Translations under genes and position numbers: made by a program | Source of the DNA: Sulfurimicrobium sp964384915 | Lineage (GTDB): Bacteria; Pseudomonadota; Gammaproteobacteria; Burkholderiales; Sulfuricellaceae | DNA length: 64,000 nucleotides | Direction of reading: 5' to 3' | NCBI GenBank assembly: GCA_964384915.1 | Contig: CAYLMA010000009.1 | Location: 1 to 64,000 of the forward strand | Shown here: positions 16,215 through 24,150 of the stretch, piece after piece | Numbering within the stretch: position 1 is the first letter of the stretch | Layout: each line of letters opens with the position of its first letter | Notes under the pieces: model-generated | What the model was told of the DNA's origin: nothing | Seen by the model: the letters and a program-made list of their open reading frames with translations, nothing else | The model's database searches: none

Positions 16215-16487
16215 CTAGTCTTCGATGGTTTCCAGTTCCTTGGATTTCATGCCGACGATGTGCCCCCGCTCGTAGAAATCCACGCCGTAGATGTAGAACT
16301 GCTGCAGGAAGGTGCCGATGCTGGCGACGTAGCCGATGTCGCCCTTCCGCACCAGAATCTCGCCGATCTCCTTGCCGGGGAAGGTGCCGTCGTTGCGGAT
16401 GTTCTTGCTGGAGCGCACTTTCTGCCCGTAGCCGAATACCGGCTCCTTGTCGATTTCGATCACATCGCTGTCGCGGCTGATTTTCAT
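16215..16487 (-). CDS. nifZ: NifZ
   Basis: This 90-residue protein has the NifZ core: VFGYGQKVRSSKNIRNDGTF, then GEILVRKGDIGYV and a conserved IYGVDF. NifZ helps form the second P-cluster of the MoFe protein. Its start overlaps the 3' end of the broken HEAT-repeat gene by 4 bp, so translation was probably coupled. Confidence 0.95.
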   Translation of the reverse strand: MKISRDSDVIEIDKEPVFGYGQKVRSSKNIRNDGTFPGKEIGEILVRKGDIGYVASIGTFLQQFYIYGVDFYERGHIVGMKSKELETIED

Positions 16488-17024
16488 GATGTCAGCTCCT
16501 CGCCTTTCAATCTCGAACGTGCCATTTCCCGTACCAATTCGTCCTCGTCGTCGAGCAACGGCGCTAGCCGACCAGTCTCGCCCCGGCTAGCCACCTCGTA
16601 GCGCACGCGCCAGTCGGGGTCATCCAGCAAGGCCGGCAGGGCTTCCCCACTCAGGCGGTGCGCCACGCCACCGTCAGCCGCACCTCGCGGTCCGGGTCGT
16701 GGCGCATTTTCAGCAGATACTTGCGCGGCAGGCGGATCAGCGCCGAGAAGCGCACCGTCTCGTCCGCGTCTTCCAGCAACGGCGGCAGGCGAAACACGTC
16801 GGCGAATTTCGCCGCGATGGCGCGCACCTCGAAATAGGGGTGCGCCAGATAGTCGTTGGCGAGTGCCTTGTTCCAGTAAAAAAACCGCTCGATGCGCCGC
16901 GCGTAGCGGTCGTGCACGCAGGCGCGGCGCAACTGGCAGCGTCCCTCGGCAAGCAGGGCGAGATGCGCGCAGGACTCGCAGCCAACCGGCCCTGCCAGTC
17001 AAGCGCTGCGTCGATGTCGCTCAC
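16484..17024 (-). pseudogene. HEAT/LRR-type 4Fe-4S-cluster-binding protein gene, frameshifted twice
   Basis: Three frames together read as one protein of the nif-associated 'LRR/HEAT 4Fe-4S' family. The GTG at 17024 starts SDIDAALDWQG; a second frame reads GCESCAHLALLAEG, CQLRRACVHDRYARRIERFF and the HEAT helices to LTVA; a third frame reads HRLSGEALPALLDDPDWRVRYEVASRG to the end. The second break coincides with a tandem GCCAC-GCCAC at 16662-16671 (plus strand); removing one 5-bp copy restores LTVAHRLS. The first break, near 16985-16991, is explained by loss of 4 bp in a GGCC run. The gene is inactive as written. Sequencing error is possible but two separate indels would be needed. Confidence 0.8.
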
Positions 17025-17039
17025 CTTGCGCGCCCGAAG

Positions 17040-17426
17040 CTATGACGAACGCCGCGCGATGCTGGCGACGCTGACGGTTGCCACCATCGGATCGGCGCCG
17101 CCAGGCGCGCTCGTGCCACAGCCGCAGACCCCGCGCGCATCGGGGTTGAGGAACTTGAGGCCGGTTTCCATCATGGTGTCGGCGAAATCGATGGTGCAGC
17201 CTTCCAGCAGCGCCCGGCTGGATTCGGGCAGGAACACATTCAGATCGACCAGCTCCAGCACGTAATCGCCGAATTTCGGCCCGGTTTCGATGCTGAATTC
17301 CGAGCTCAGGCCGGAACAGCCGCCGGGGCTCACCACCAGCCGGAAACCGGCCTTGTTCCCCATCAGCCCGAAACGCACCATGCGGCGCATGAAGTTTTCG
17401 GCCTTGGGGGTGATAGTCAGATTCAT
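17040..17426 (-). CDS. IscA/HesB-type iron-sulfur carrier (NifIscA)
   Basis: This 128-residue A-type carrier has ligands C37 (PGGCSGL) and C101/C103 (VCGCG). It presumably hands 4Fe-4S clusters to NifB or the MoFe protein. Residues 105-128 form a family-untypical tail. It sits between the nifB-linked ferredoxin and the HEAT pseudogene in the nifB operon. Confidence 0.9.
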   Translation of the reverse strand: MNLTITPKAENFMRRMVRFGLMGNKAGFRLVVSPGGCSGLSSEFSIETGPKFGDYVLELVDLNVFLPESSRALLEGCTIDFADTMMETGLKFLNPDARGVCGCGTSAPGGADPMVATVSVASIARRSS

Positions 17427-17447
17427 ATTCGATCTCCTTGTTTATTA

Positions 17448-17530
17448 GCTATCGGCTGTCAGCATTCAGCTCTCAGCGGTTTTGTGCGGCTGCGCCGATT
17501 TTTTGCTGATGGCTGAGCGCTGAATGCTGA
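17448..17530. repeat. TCAGC-type hairpin
   Basis: GCTATCGGCTGTCAGCATTCAGC faces GCTGATGGCTGAGCGCTGAATGCTG between the ferredoxin and iscA genes. Confidence 0.6.
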
Positions 17531-17743
17531 TTACGCCACATAACGCGGCACGCTCTTGTCGATCACCACGCAGCCGTCCACCGGGCAGACTTCCACGCAT
17601 TGCGGGTCTTCGCCCTCGCATTCGGTGCATTTCTTGGGGTCGATGACGTAGGTGCCGTTCTTGGCCTTGATCGCGACGTTGGGACAGACCGGCTCGCAGG
17701 CGGTGCAGGCGGTGCAGGTGGAAGCGACGATTTTGTATGGCAT
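17531..17743 (-). CDS. fdxN: 2x[4Fe-4S] ferredoxin of the nifB operon
   Basis: This 70-residue ferredoxin has clusters held by C10-C13-C16-C53 and C39-C42-C49-C20, with an enlarged loop (CTECEGEDPQC) typical of FdxN/VnfFd types. FdxN-type proteins donate electrons to NifB or to NifH. It follows nifB after a spacer carrying a CACCGCAAAGG hairpin. Confidence 0.9.
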   Translation of the reverse strand: MPYKIVASTCTACTACEPVCPNVAIKAKNGTYVIDPKKCTECEGEDPQCVEVCPVDGCVVIDKSVPRYVA

Positions 17744-17770
17744 GGTGTTCTCCTGATCAAAATAAAGCTA

Positions 17771-17890
17771 AAAACATGACTCACCGCAAAGGACGCAAAG
17801 TAAAACCATGGCTTAATCGATTCCGTGGCGCTGCTCGCCGGATTGGCCGTCATTGCTTCAAGCCCTTGAATTCCTTCGCGTCCTTTGCGG
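17771..17890. repeat. Facing CACCGCAAAGGACGC repeats between nifB and fdxN
   Basis: CACCGCAAAGGACGCAAAGT at 17783-17802 faces GCGTCCTTTGCGGTT at 17878-17892. A relative lies at 49173-49310. The right end lies close to the nifB stop codon. Confidence 0.65.
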
Positions 17891-17911
17891 TTGAAAACTT
17901 TTCTTCACAGT

Positions 17912-19417
17912 TCACGCGGCGATGTACGCGCCCTGGCGCAGCCTGCCCTCGCCGCGTCCGGCGTGTCCGGCGCCTCGGGCGAGATAGCCCTTGAACCAGG
18001 CGATCAGGGATTGCTCGATATACTCGTGGGCATAGGCGTCCACCGGCTCGATGCCGGCCTTTTCCAGGTCGTCCTTGGGGCAGCGCCCGATCTTGGCGAC
18101 GAACACCGCGGCGCAGTCGTCGATGGCGGAGATGACCGTCTCCAGCACCTCCTCCTCGCCATAGCCGCCCTCGCAGTAATGGTCCACGCGGCGGTGGCCG
18201 ACGAACTTGGCGCCCGCGCCGGACAATTCGTAAATCTGGAATTCGCCGGCATGGCCGAAATGCTGGTTGATGCGCCCGCTGCCCTTGGTCGCGACCGCCA
18301 CCAGCGCCTGGACATCGCTGCCGGCCAGCCCGGCCAGCTCGTCTTGCAATGCCGCCTGCCGGTCCCGGCGTTCCTTCTCGACGAATGCCTGATAGGCCTG
18401 GCGCGCTTCCGCGTCGTAATTCACCTCCATTTGCGCCACCTTCTCGGTGCTGAATTCGGCGCTGCGGTCCTCGCCCAGCAGACCCACCGCGTCGGCGCGG
18501 CACTGGCGGCAATGGCGCATCAGGTTCATCTCGCCCTCGCACTCGTCCTGGAGCGTTTTCAGTTCCTGCGGCGAGGGGCCGCGCTGGCCGTTGAGGCCGT
18601 ACCAGGTGCCGTGCTCGGCCTCGGAAATCAGCGGCATGATGTTGTGCAGGAAGGCGCCCTTGGACTTGACCATGCGGTTCACCTCGATCAGGTGCCGGTC
18701 GTTGACGCCGGGGATCATCACCGAGTTGACCTTGACCAGGATGCCGCGCGAAGTCAGCATCTCCAGCCCTTCCATCTGGCGCTCGGCGAGGATCTTCGCG
18801 GCGTCGCGGCCCCTCCAGCGCTTGCGGTTGTAGTAGATCCAGGGATAGATAGCCTCGCCCACTTCAGGGTCCACCATGTTGATGGTGATGGTGACGTGAT
18901 CGACGTTGAAATCCTGGATGGTCTGCACGTAATCCGGCAGCATCAGGCCGTTGGTCGAAAGGCACAGGCGGATGTCGGGCGCGCTTTTCTGGATCAGCTC
19001 GAAGGTCTTGAAGGTCTTTTCCGGGTTGGCCAGCGCGTCGCCCGGCCCGGCGATGCCGACCACGGTAAGCTGCGGCACCTCGGATGCCACCGCCAGCACC
19101 TTCTTCGCCGCCAGTTCCGGCGTGAGCTTCTCGCTCACGACGCCGGGACGGCTCTCGTTGGAGCAGTCGTACTTGCGGTTGCAGTAATTGCACTGGATGT
19201 TGCAGGCCGGTGCCACCGCGACGTGCATGCGCGCGAAGTGGTGGTGCGCCTGCTCGCTGTAGCAGGGATGGTTCTTGACCTTGTCCCAGATCTCCGGGGA
19301 CAGGTCGCCCTGGCCCGCGCCCGAGCCGCAGCTCGACTTGCCGGACCCGCCCTTGGTCCCGCAGCCGTTTGAGGCGGCCGCGGCGTGTTCGAATATGGGT
19401 ATGACTTTCGGTGCCAT
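17912..19417 (-). CDS. nifB: FeMo-cofactor biosynthesis radical-SAM protein NifB
   Basis: NifB fuses two 4Fe-4S clusters and inserts carbide from S-adenosylmethionine to make the 8Fe-9S-C precursor of FeMo-co. The 501-residue protein has the radical-SAM motif C72-x3-C76-x2-C79 (in ACNIQCNYC), the GPGDALANPE segment and further conserved cysteines (HCRQCRADAVG). Residues from about 390 form a NifX-like domain (INQHFGHAGEFQIY). It is first in its operon, behind a sigma-54 promoter and two NifA sites. Confidence 0.98.
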   Translation of the reverse strand: MAPKVIPIFEHAAAASNGCGTKGGSGKSSCGSGAGQGDLSPEIWDKVKNHPCYSEQAHHHFARMHVAVAPACNIQCNYCNRKYDCSNESRPGVVSEKLTPELAAKKVLAVASEVPQLTVVGIAGPGDALANPEKTFKTFELIQKSAPDIRLCLSTNGLMLPDYVQTIQDFNVDHVTITINMVDPEVGEAIYPWIYYNRKRWRGRDAAKILAERQMEGLEMLTSRGILVKVNSVMIPGVNDRHLIEVNRMVKSKGAFLHNIMPLISEAEHGTWYGLNGQRGPSPQELKTLQDECEGEMNLMRHCRQCRADAVGLLGEDRSAEFSTEKVAQMEVNYDAEARQAYQAFVEKERRDRQAALQDELAGLAGSDVQALVAVATKGSGRINQHFGHAGEFQIYELSGAGAKFVGHRRVDHYCEGGYGEEEVLETVISAIDDCAAVFVAKIGRCPKDDLEKAGIEPVDAYAHEYIEQSLIAWFKGYLARGAGHAGRGEGRLRQGAYIAA

Positions 19418-19452
19418 CGCTTGCTCCCTTGGTTTGGGTTTGCAGGGACTAC

Positions 19453-19468
19453 TGCAACAAGCGTGCCA
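19453..19468 (-). promoter_or_regulatory. Sigma-54 (-24/-12) promoter of nifB
   Basis: The minus strand reads TGGCACGCTTGTTGCA, an exact TGGCACG-N4-TTGCA match 35 bp before the nifB start codon. Confidence 0.95.
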
Positions 19469-19535
19469 CTCGCACCATGATTTGTAACATGATGAAAATA
19501 AGGCTATTTATTTATATTTTTGAGCGCGTTGGCGA

Positions 19536-19551
19536 TGTCGCAAACAAGACA
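19536..19551. promoter_or_regulatory. NifA site 1 of nifB
   Basis: TGTCGCAAACAAGACA fits TGT-N10-ACA, with a gap of 67 bp to the -24 element. Confidence 0.9.
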
Positions 19552-19574
19552 TGCAAGGAAAGTCCGGAACGGAT

Positions 19575-19590
19575 TGTCACATTCGCGACA
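19575..19590. promoter_or_regulatory. NifA site 2 of nifB
   Basis: TGTCACATTCGCGACA fits TGT-N10-ACA and lies 23 bp beyond site 1. It is 20 bp from the vapC stop codon. Confidence 0.8.
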
Positions 19591-19610
19591 ATCCGCGGGC
19601 GGGAAACGCT

Positions 19611-20024
19611 TTACTCAGGGAATGCGGGGCTGGCCCAGTTCTGCACCGTGAGGCCGGGGTAATCCTTGAAATCGGCTTCGTTGTTGCTTACCAGGGTGGC
19701 GCCAAGGCTCACGGCATGTGCGGCAATGAGGCGGTCGAATGCGTCCCGGCGGCGATCCGGTATGGCCGCGCGCAGCACGCCGTAAGCGACCGACGCTGCC
19801 TCATCGAACGGCAGAACGGGAATGCGCTGGGTAAGCAGGCCGAGGACGTACTCGTCGTGGGAACGGTTGGCGGTTTGCATCTCCAGCCCGGCGCGTAGCT
19901 CGGCATGGGTCACGACCGACATCACGGCTTCGCCCTGACGCAAGGCTTCAAGGCGTTTCAACACCTCCGCCGGATGGCGTTTGATTATGTAGATACAAAT
20001 ATTGGTGTCGAGCATGTAGCGCAT
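19611..20024 (-). CDS. vapC: VapC-type PIN-domain toxin
   Basis: This 137-residue PIN-domain ribonuclease starts MRYMLDTNICIYIIK, with the first acidic residue in LDTN, E near 42 (THAELRAGLE), D near 97 (DRLIAAHA) and a final acidic pair (NNEADF). Family members cleave tRNA or rRNA when freed from VapB. It starts 3 bp after the antitoxin gene. Its stop is next to the NifA sites of nifB, so the pair was placed directly upstream of the nifB operon without breaking its control region. Confidence 0.9.
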   Translation of the reverse strand: MRYMLDTNICIYIIKRHPAEVLKRLEALRQGEAVMSVVTHAELRAGLEMQTANRSHDEYVLGLLTQRIPVLPFDEAASVAYGVLRAAIPDRRRDAFDRLIAAHAVSLGATLVSNNEADFKDYPGLTVQNWASPAFPE

Positions 20025-20027
20025 CGA

Positions 20028-20291
20028 TCAAACCTCGCCAGGCGTTTTTCCCGCGCCGCTCCAGTCCCGTTCCTGCTGTTCGTGAAACTCCCGGCCTTCG
20101 GCCATGAAATCCTGGCTGAACATGGCAAAAATCTCGCCGATACCGGCCAGGGTTTGCGGCTCCACGGGACGCACCACCAGCGAATTGCCCACGCGCTCGA
20201 TCTCTACTTCCTGCGCAGCCCCGGTAAAGGCCAATTCCTTGGGAATGCGCAGCGCCAGCGAATTTCCGCTCTTGAATATCCGGGTCAACAT
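20028..20291 (-). CDS. vapB: VapB-type antitoxin (AbrB/SpoVT-like)
   Basis: This 87-residue protein opens with the swapped-hairpin AbrB DNA-binding fold (RIFKSGNSLALRIPKELAF) and ends in an acidic, flexible toxin-binding tail. It is encoded directly before vapC and behind a GTATAT-N5-ATATAC palindrome that is the probable autoregulatory operator. Confidence 0.88.
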   Translation of the reverse strand: MLTRIFKSGNSLALRIPKELAFTGAAQEVEIERVGNSLVVRPVEPQTLAGIGEIFAMFSQDFMAEGREFHEQQERDWSGAGKTPGEV

Positions 20292-20310
20292 GAAGGCCTC
20301 CTTTTGGGAT

Positions 20311-20327
20311 GTATATACAGGATATAC
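20311..20327. promoter_or_regulatory. Probable vapBC operator
   Basis: GTATATACAGGATATAC is an inverted repeat GTATAT-N5-ATATAC lying 20 bp before the vapB start; it also overlaps a plausible -10 region. Confidence 0.55.
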
Positions 20328-20493
20328 TTCTTTAAACGGCTCTTCAACCCGGCATCAGCAGATGCGGCTGAGAGTTGCCCGGGCAAGGCAAAACACGGGG
20401 CCTCGCTTGCTTAGGAAACGCCTCCTCCCAAGCCCTTCCGCCGCTCGGCACACGTAATCGGCGCCGACGCATCCCTCTGGTTTCGCCATGGGT

Positions 20494-20991
20494 TTACGCC
20501 TCTCCGTCCCAATAATCCGCCGCCGACTCCTTGCGCCCGAAGAAGGAAAATGTCCGGCTGGCGCCAGCGCCACCGGGGGCGCTGCCGGCGAAAATGCCGA
20601 ACTTGCCGGAATCCGGATATTCGAACAGATCCGGCTGTTCCATGGTGCTCACGGCGAGGTAGCGCAATGCCGCCGTCGAGGTGTTGATGATCTGGTGAGG
20701 CGTATCCGGCCCCGGCGGCGCGGCGATGACGTCGCCAGCGCGCAGGGGATATTCCCTGCCGCCGTGGCGCAGCGTGCCGCCGCCTTCCAGGATGAAGAAC
20801 ATTTCCTCGTTGACGTGGTGGAAGTGATAAGGCCATCCGGCCTTGCCGGGGGGCAACACCACCAGCCGATAACCCAGCTTGCGCGCCCCGAGGCGCGGGG
20901 CGATGGCGCCCAGCCTGGCCTCGAAGCGGCCGCCATTGCCCCATTCGGTGAATTCGACCTGGTCCAGGTTGAGGATGGGTGATGTGTCCAT
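20494..20991 (-). CDS. Cupin-domain protein
   Basis: This 165-residue single-cupin protein has the metal-binding motifs YHFHHVNEEMFFILEGGG and DTPHQIINTS, so a mononuclear metal site is likely. The substrate is unknown; related proteins include sugar-type isomerases and storage-like cupins. It stands alone on the minus strand, divergent from the chemoreceptor gene. Confidence 0.8.
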   Translation of the reverse strand: MDTSPILNLDQVEFTEWGNGGRFEARLGAIAPRLGARKLGYRLVVLPPGKAGWPYHFHHVNEEMFFILEGGGTLRHGGREYPLRAGDVIAAPPGPDTPHQIINTSTAALRYLAVSTMEQPDLFEYPDSGKFGIFAGSAPGGAGASRTFSFFGRKESAADYWDGEA

Positions 20992-21086
20992 GATGAGCCG
21001 ATTCCCTCCGCTTTATAGTGAAACGTCATGATGCCACGATTCGTGCCGGCTTGCCGGAGCACTGCGGCATGGGCATCACTCGCGCC

Positions 21087-21101
21087 GCACCAAAGCAGTG
21101 C
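21087..21101. promoter_or_regulatory. NtrC-like site upstream of the chemoreceptor promoter
   Basis: GCACCAAAGCAGTGC has the GCAC-N7-GTGC layout of NtrC boxes and lies 82 bp upstream of the -24 element. Only one such box was noticed. Confidence 0.4.
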
Positions 21102-21183
21102 CTTCACGCGCCAGACGCACCGCAAGCCGTCAGAAAACCCAGCGGCACACAAGCACACAATTGTTTTTATTATATTTTTTTCA

Positions 21184-21199
21184 TGGCATGGGATTTGCA
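21184..21199 (+). promoter_or_regulatory. Sigma-54 (-24/-12) promoter of the chemoreceptor pair
   Basis: TGGCATGGGATTTGCA matches TGGCAYR-N4-TTGCA. It lies 68 bp before the start codon at 21268. No TGT-N10-ACA NifA site is visible upstream. Confidence 0.85.
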
Positions 21200-21267
21200 T
21201 ATACCCGCTCAGGCGCAGCATGCACGCCATGCCTCCCCGTGACACGACAAAACAAGGAATAAATTAA

Positions 21268-22461
21268 TTGAATGCGTTGACCCAGCCCGCCGTCGGATTA
21301 ATGCACCGCATTGATTTGGCCGGCAAGTTTACCCTTTGCAGCGTATTGCTGCTGTTTCCCGGCGTGTTGTTCGCGGCAAGCCACTACTGGCCGGAGATGG
21401 CGCACTTATTCCTGTTGCTTGCGGCCTTGGGCGGGCTGGTGGCGATCTACTTTCAATATGCGCTCTACGCGTCCATACGCGAATCGCTGCATTCGCTGCT
21501 GCAAACTGCCCGCGCCACCGCGTCGGGCGACCTGACAGCCCGCAGCGCCCTCGACAGCCAGGATGGTTTCGGCCGGCTGGCGTTCAGCCTGAACGGCATG
21601 GCGCGCGAAACCGGCCGCCTGATCAAGGAGGTCGACGGCGCCACTGAAGAGGTTGCCGGCGCCGCGACGGAACTGACGGCCGCCGCGGCCCGCGTGGTGG
21701 CGGGCGCGGATGCGCAGAGCGCATTGGCGGCCTCATCGACACGCGCCATGGAGGAGATGCGCGCCAGCGCCGAGCATGTCGCGGAATCCGCCAGGCACTC
21801 CCAGGCCATTGCCGAGGAATCCGGAAGACTGGCGGAGAATGGCGCGGCTATCGTCCATGCGGCCGGCGAGGAAATGGCGCGCATCGACGCCTCCATACGC
21901 GATCTCGCCCAACTGGTTTCTTCCATGGGCCGGCGCTCCGGCCAGATCGGCGGCATCGTCGGCGTCATCCGGAAGATTGCCGACCAGACCAACCTGCTGG
22001 CGCTGAATGCCGCCATCGAGGCCGCCCGCGCCGGGGAGCAGGGGCGCGGGTTCGCCGTGGTGGCCGATGAGGTGCGCAAGCTGGCCGAACGCACCGCCGG
22101 CGCCACGAGTGAAATCGGCGCCATGATTAGCGGCATCCTGCGGGAAATCGAAGCGGCGGTCAGCGGCATGGAAAAAGGCCGCGAGCAAGCCGAATCCGGC
22201 CTGCGTCTGGCGCGCGAAGCGGAGCAGGCGCTCGAATCCATACGCAGTGGCGCGCGCGGCACCATGGATCGCGTGCGCCACATCGCTAGTGCCACCGCGC
22301 AGCAGACGCGCGCCAGCATTCAGGCTGTAAACGGAATGGCGGAAATCTCCGGCAAATCGCTGGAAAACAATGCCGCCAGCAGCGAGGCAGCCTCGGTCGC
22401 ACGGCACCTGGAAGCGCTTGCCTCCGGTCTTCGCGCATCGCTTCAACGATTCAAGGCATAG
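21268..22461 (+). CDS. Methyl-accepting chemotaxis protein without a periplasmic sensor domain
   Basis: This 397-residue chemoreceptor has two adjacent membrane segments (about 17-34 and 43-65) with almost no periplasmic loop, a HAMP-like linker (about 66-115) and the MCP signalling domain with the hairpin tip (IADQTNLLALNAAIEAARAGEQGRGFAVVADEVRKLAER, 246-284). The TTG start at 21268 has AAGGAAT before it; an ATG at 21301 is possible but lacks a site. It is co-transcribed with a NIT-domain protein 11 bp downstream, so sensing may be split over two proteins. Confidence 0.9.
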   Translation: MNALTQPAVGLMHRIDLAGKFTLCSVLLLFPGVLFAASHYWPEMAHLFLLLAALGGLVAIYFQYALYASIRESLHSLLQTARATASGDLTARSALDSQDGFGRLAFSLNGMARETGRLIKEVDGATEEVAGAATELTAAAARVVAGADAQSALAASSTRAMEEMRASAEHVAESARHSQAIAEESGRLAENGAAIVHAAGEEMARIDASIRDLAQLVSSMGRRSGQIGGIVGVIRKIADQTNLLALNAAIEAARAGEQGRGFAVVADEVRKLAERTAGATSEIGAMISGILREIEAAVSGMEKGREQAESGLRLAREAEQALESIRSGARGTMDRVRHIASATAQQTRASIQAVNGMAEISGKSLENNAASSEAASVARHLEALASGLRASLQRFKA

Positions 22462-22472
22462 GAGGAACGCAC

Positions 22473-23318
22473 ATGCTTACATCCATCGTTTTCTGCGTCA
22501 CTCTGCTCCTGCTCTACGCCATCATGGCCATGGCGGAAAAGAAGCAGCGCATGTGCAAGCGTGCGCGCCAGTTGCACGGCCTGAGCGTGTTGCGGAGCGG
22601 TCTTGGACTGCTGACGAATGTGCAGCAGCACCGCGGCATCTCCGCCGCCGTGCTGAATGGCGACCCGTCTTTTTCCGCGCGCATGGCGGCCAAGCGCAAC
22701 GACATCTTGGGCATATTCCGCAGCCTGGAGCCGCTGCTTGCGGGAACACAGGAATTGCGCTCCGACACCGGCAGCCTGTTGGACATCCAGCGCGAATGGA
22801 GCCTGCTGAGCCAGTCCATCGCCAGCCTGACCCCCGAGCAAAGTTTTTCCCGGCACACCGCGTTGATCCGGAAGATCATCCACTTGCTGGGCGACATGGG
22901 GGAACACCTCGGCCTGCTGGATGGAGAAGGCTCGCCGCTTGCCCTCCTTGCCAACACGCTCTTGCTCAGGCTCCCGCTGCTGATGGAAAGCATCGGCCAG
23001 GCCCGCGCCCTCGGCTCCGGCTATGCCGCCAAAGGGCAATGCGGCGCGGTCGGCCGTATTCGCATGAACTTCCTGGAACAGCATATCCGCGAATGCCGGC
23101 ACGAGATCCGCACTTCCATGACGATGGAGAATGGCCCAGCGGCGCAGCGCGTCGATGCTTTGCTGACAGTGCTCAACGAACGTTTCATCCGCGCCGAGGA
23201 AATCGATATCGCTCCCGATGCCTTCTTCCAGACCGCCACGGATGCCATTGAAGCCTGTCTGGGCTTGTGGCAGGACGTGGCACAGAAAACGGGTGAAGCC
23301 GTGGCAGCGCGCGCCTGA
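22473..23318 (+). CDS. Membrane-anchored NIT (nitrate/nitrite-sensing) domain protein
   Basis: This 281-residue protein has one N-terminal membrane segment (3-21) followed by a basic stretch. The helical body carries the NIT-type element LLTNVQQHRGISAAVLNGD and matching downstream helices with conserved-looking arginines. NIT domains usually sit in the periplasmic part of chemoreceptors and kinases and respond to nitrate or nitrite. Here the domain is a separate gene behind a strong AGGAGG site directly after the chemoreceptor. The basic residues after the membrane helix suggest a cytoplasmic body, which would be unusual. Confidence 0.75.
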   Translation: MLTSIVFCVTLLLLYAIMAMAEKKQRMCKRARQLHGLSVLRSGLGLLTNVQQHRGISAAVLNGDPSFSARMAAKRNDILGIFRSLEPLLAGTQELRSDTGSLLDIQREWSLLSQSIASLTPEQSFSRHTALIRKIIHLLGDMGEHLGLLDGEGSPLALLANTLLLRLPLLMESIGQARALGSGYAAKGQCGAVGRIRMNFLEQHIRECRHEIRTSMTMENGPAAQRVDALLTVLNERFIRAEEIDIAPDAFFQTATDAIEACLGLWQDVAQKTGEAVAARA

Positions 23319-23346
23319 GCAAGCGGTTTTCGGCTCACGCACACGC

Positions 23347-24135
23347 CTACGTATCCGCAAGCATGATTTCACCGCGCAGGAACAGCACCGCCTGTCCGGC
23401 GAGTCCGACCCGGTTGCCATTCAGGGTGCAGTGGATTTCTCCGCCGCGCCGGGAAACCTGGCGCGCAAGGAAGACGTTCTTGCCCAGGCGTTCCGCCCAG
23501 TAGGGCGTCAGCACGCAATGCGCGGAGCCGGTGACCGGGTCTTCCGGAATCCCCACCTTGGGACCGAAAACCCTCGAAACGAAATCCGTGTGGATTCCCG
23601 GCGCGCTGGCGATGACGCCCATCAGGTCCAGGCGCTTGAGGATTTCCATATCAGGCTCCAGGGCGCGGATTTCATCTTCCGTATCGAAAATGGCCACATA
23701 CATGTTGGCGCGCAGCACCGCCCTGGGCCTCCGTCCCAGCCCTAGAGCCAGATCGTCCGGGCAGGGGCAAGGCGTGGGCGGCAAGGCGGGAAAATCCATG
23801 TGCAGCCAGGCGCCGTCCCTTCTCACGCGCAACTCGCCGCTGCGGGTGTCGAAGGCGATTTCGTTCGCGCCCGGTTCCAGGAAGCTGAAAATCACGAAGG
23901 AGGAAGCCAGCGTTGCATGGCCGCACAGGTCCACCTCAGTCACCGGGGTAAACCAGCGCAGGCCGTAGCGCCCCCCGCCGCCGGACAGGAAAGCGGTTTC
24001 CGACAGGTTGTTCTCCGCCGCCACCGCCTGCATCAGGCCATCCTCCGGCCAGCCGTCCAGCACGCACACCGCCGCCGGGTTGCCGCGAAACACCCGGCCG
24101 GTGAAGGCGTCGACCTGATACATCGGGATGTTCAT
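23347..24135 (-). CDS. PhzF-family isomerase-like protein
   Basis: This 262-residue protein has the diaminopimelate-epimerase-like double fold of PhzF: QVDAFTGRVFRGNPAAVCVL at the start, the catalytic glutamate E46 in NNLSETAFL, and DLCGHATLA plus EDPVTGSAHC in later positions. The true substrate of most family members is unknown. It follows a DMT exporter on the same strand, and a MocR regulator is divergent to both. Confidence 0.92.
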   Translation of the reverse strand: MNIPMYQVDAFTGRVFRGNPAAVCVLDGWPEDGLMQAVAAENNLSETAFLSGGGGRYGLRWFTPVTEVDLCGHATLASSFVIFSFLEPGANEIAFDTRSGELRVRRDGAWLHMDFPALPPTPCPCPDDLALGLGRRPRAVLRANMYVAIFDTEDEIRALEPDMEILKRLDLMGVIASAPGIHTDFVSRVFGPKVGIPEDPVTGSAHCVLTPYWAERLGKNVFLARQVSRRGGEIHCTLNGNRVGLAGQAVLFLRGEIMLADT

Positions 24136-24150
24136 GTTTTCTCCTTGAGC

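Noticed and set aside
20340..20400. Possible TPP riboswitch because of a CTGAGA segment
   Set aside because: Other thi-box parts are missing and the downstream gene is unrelated.
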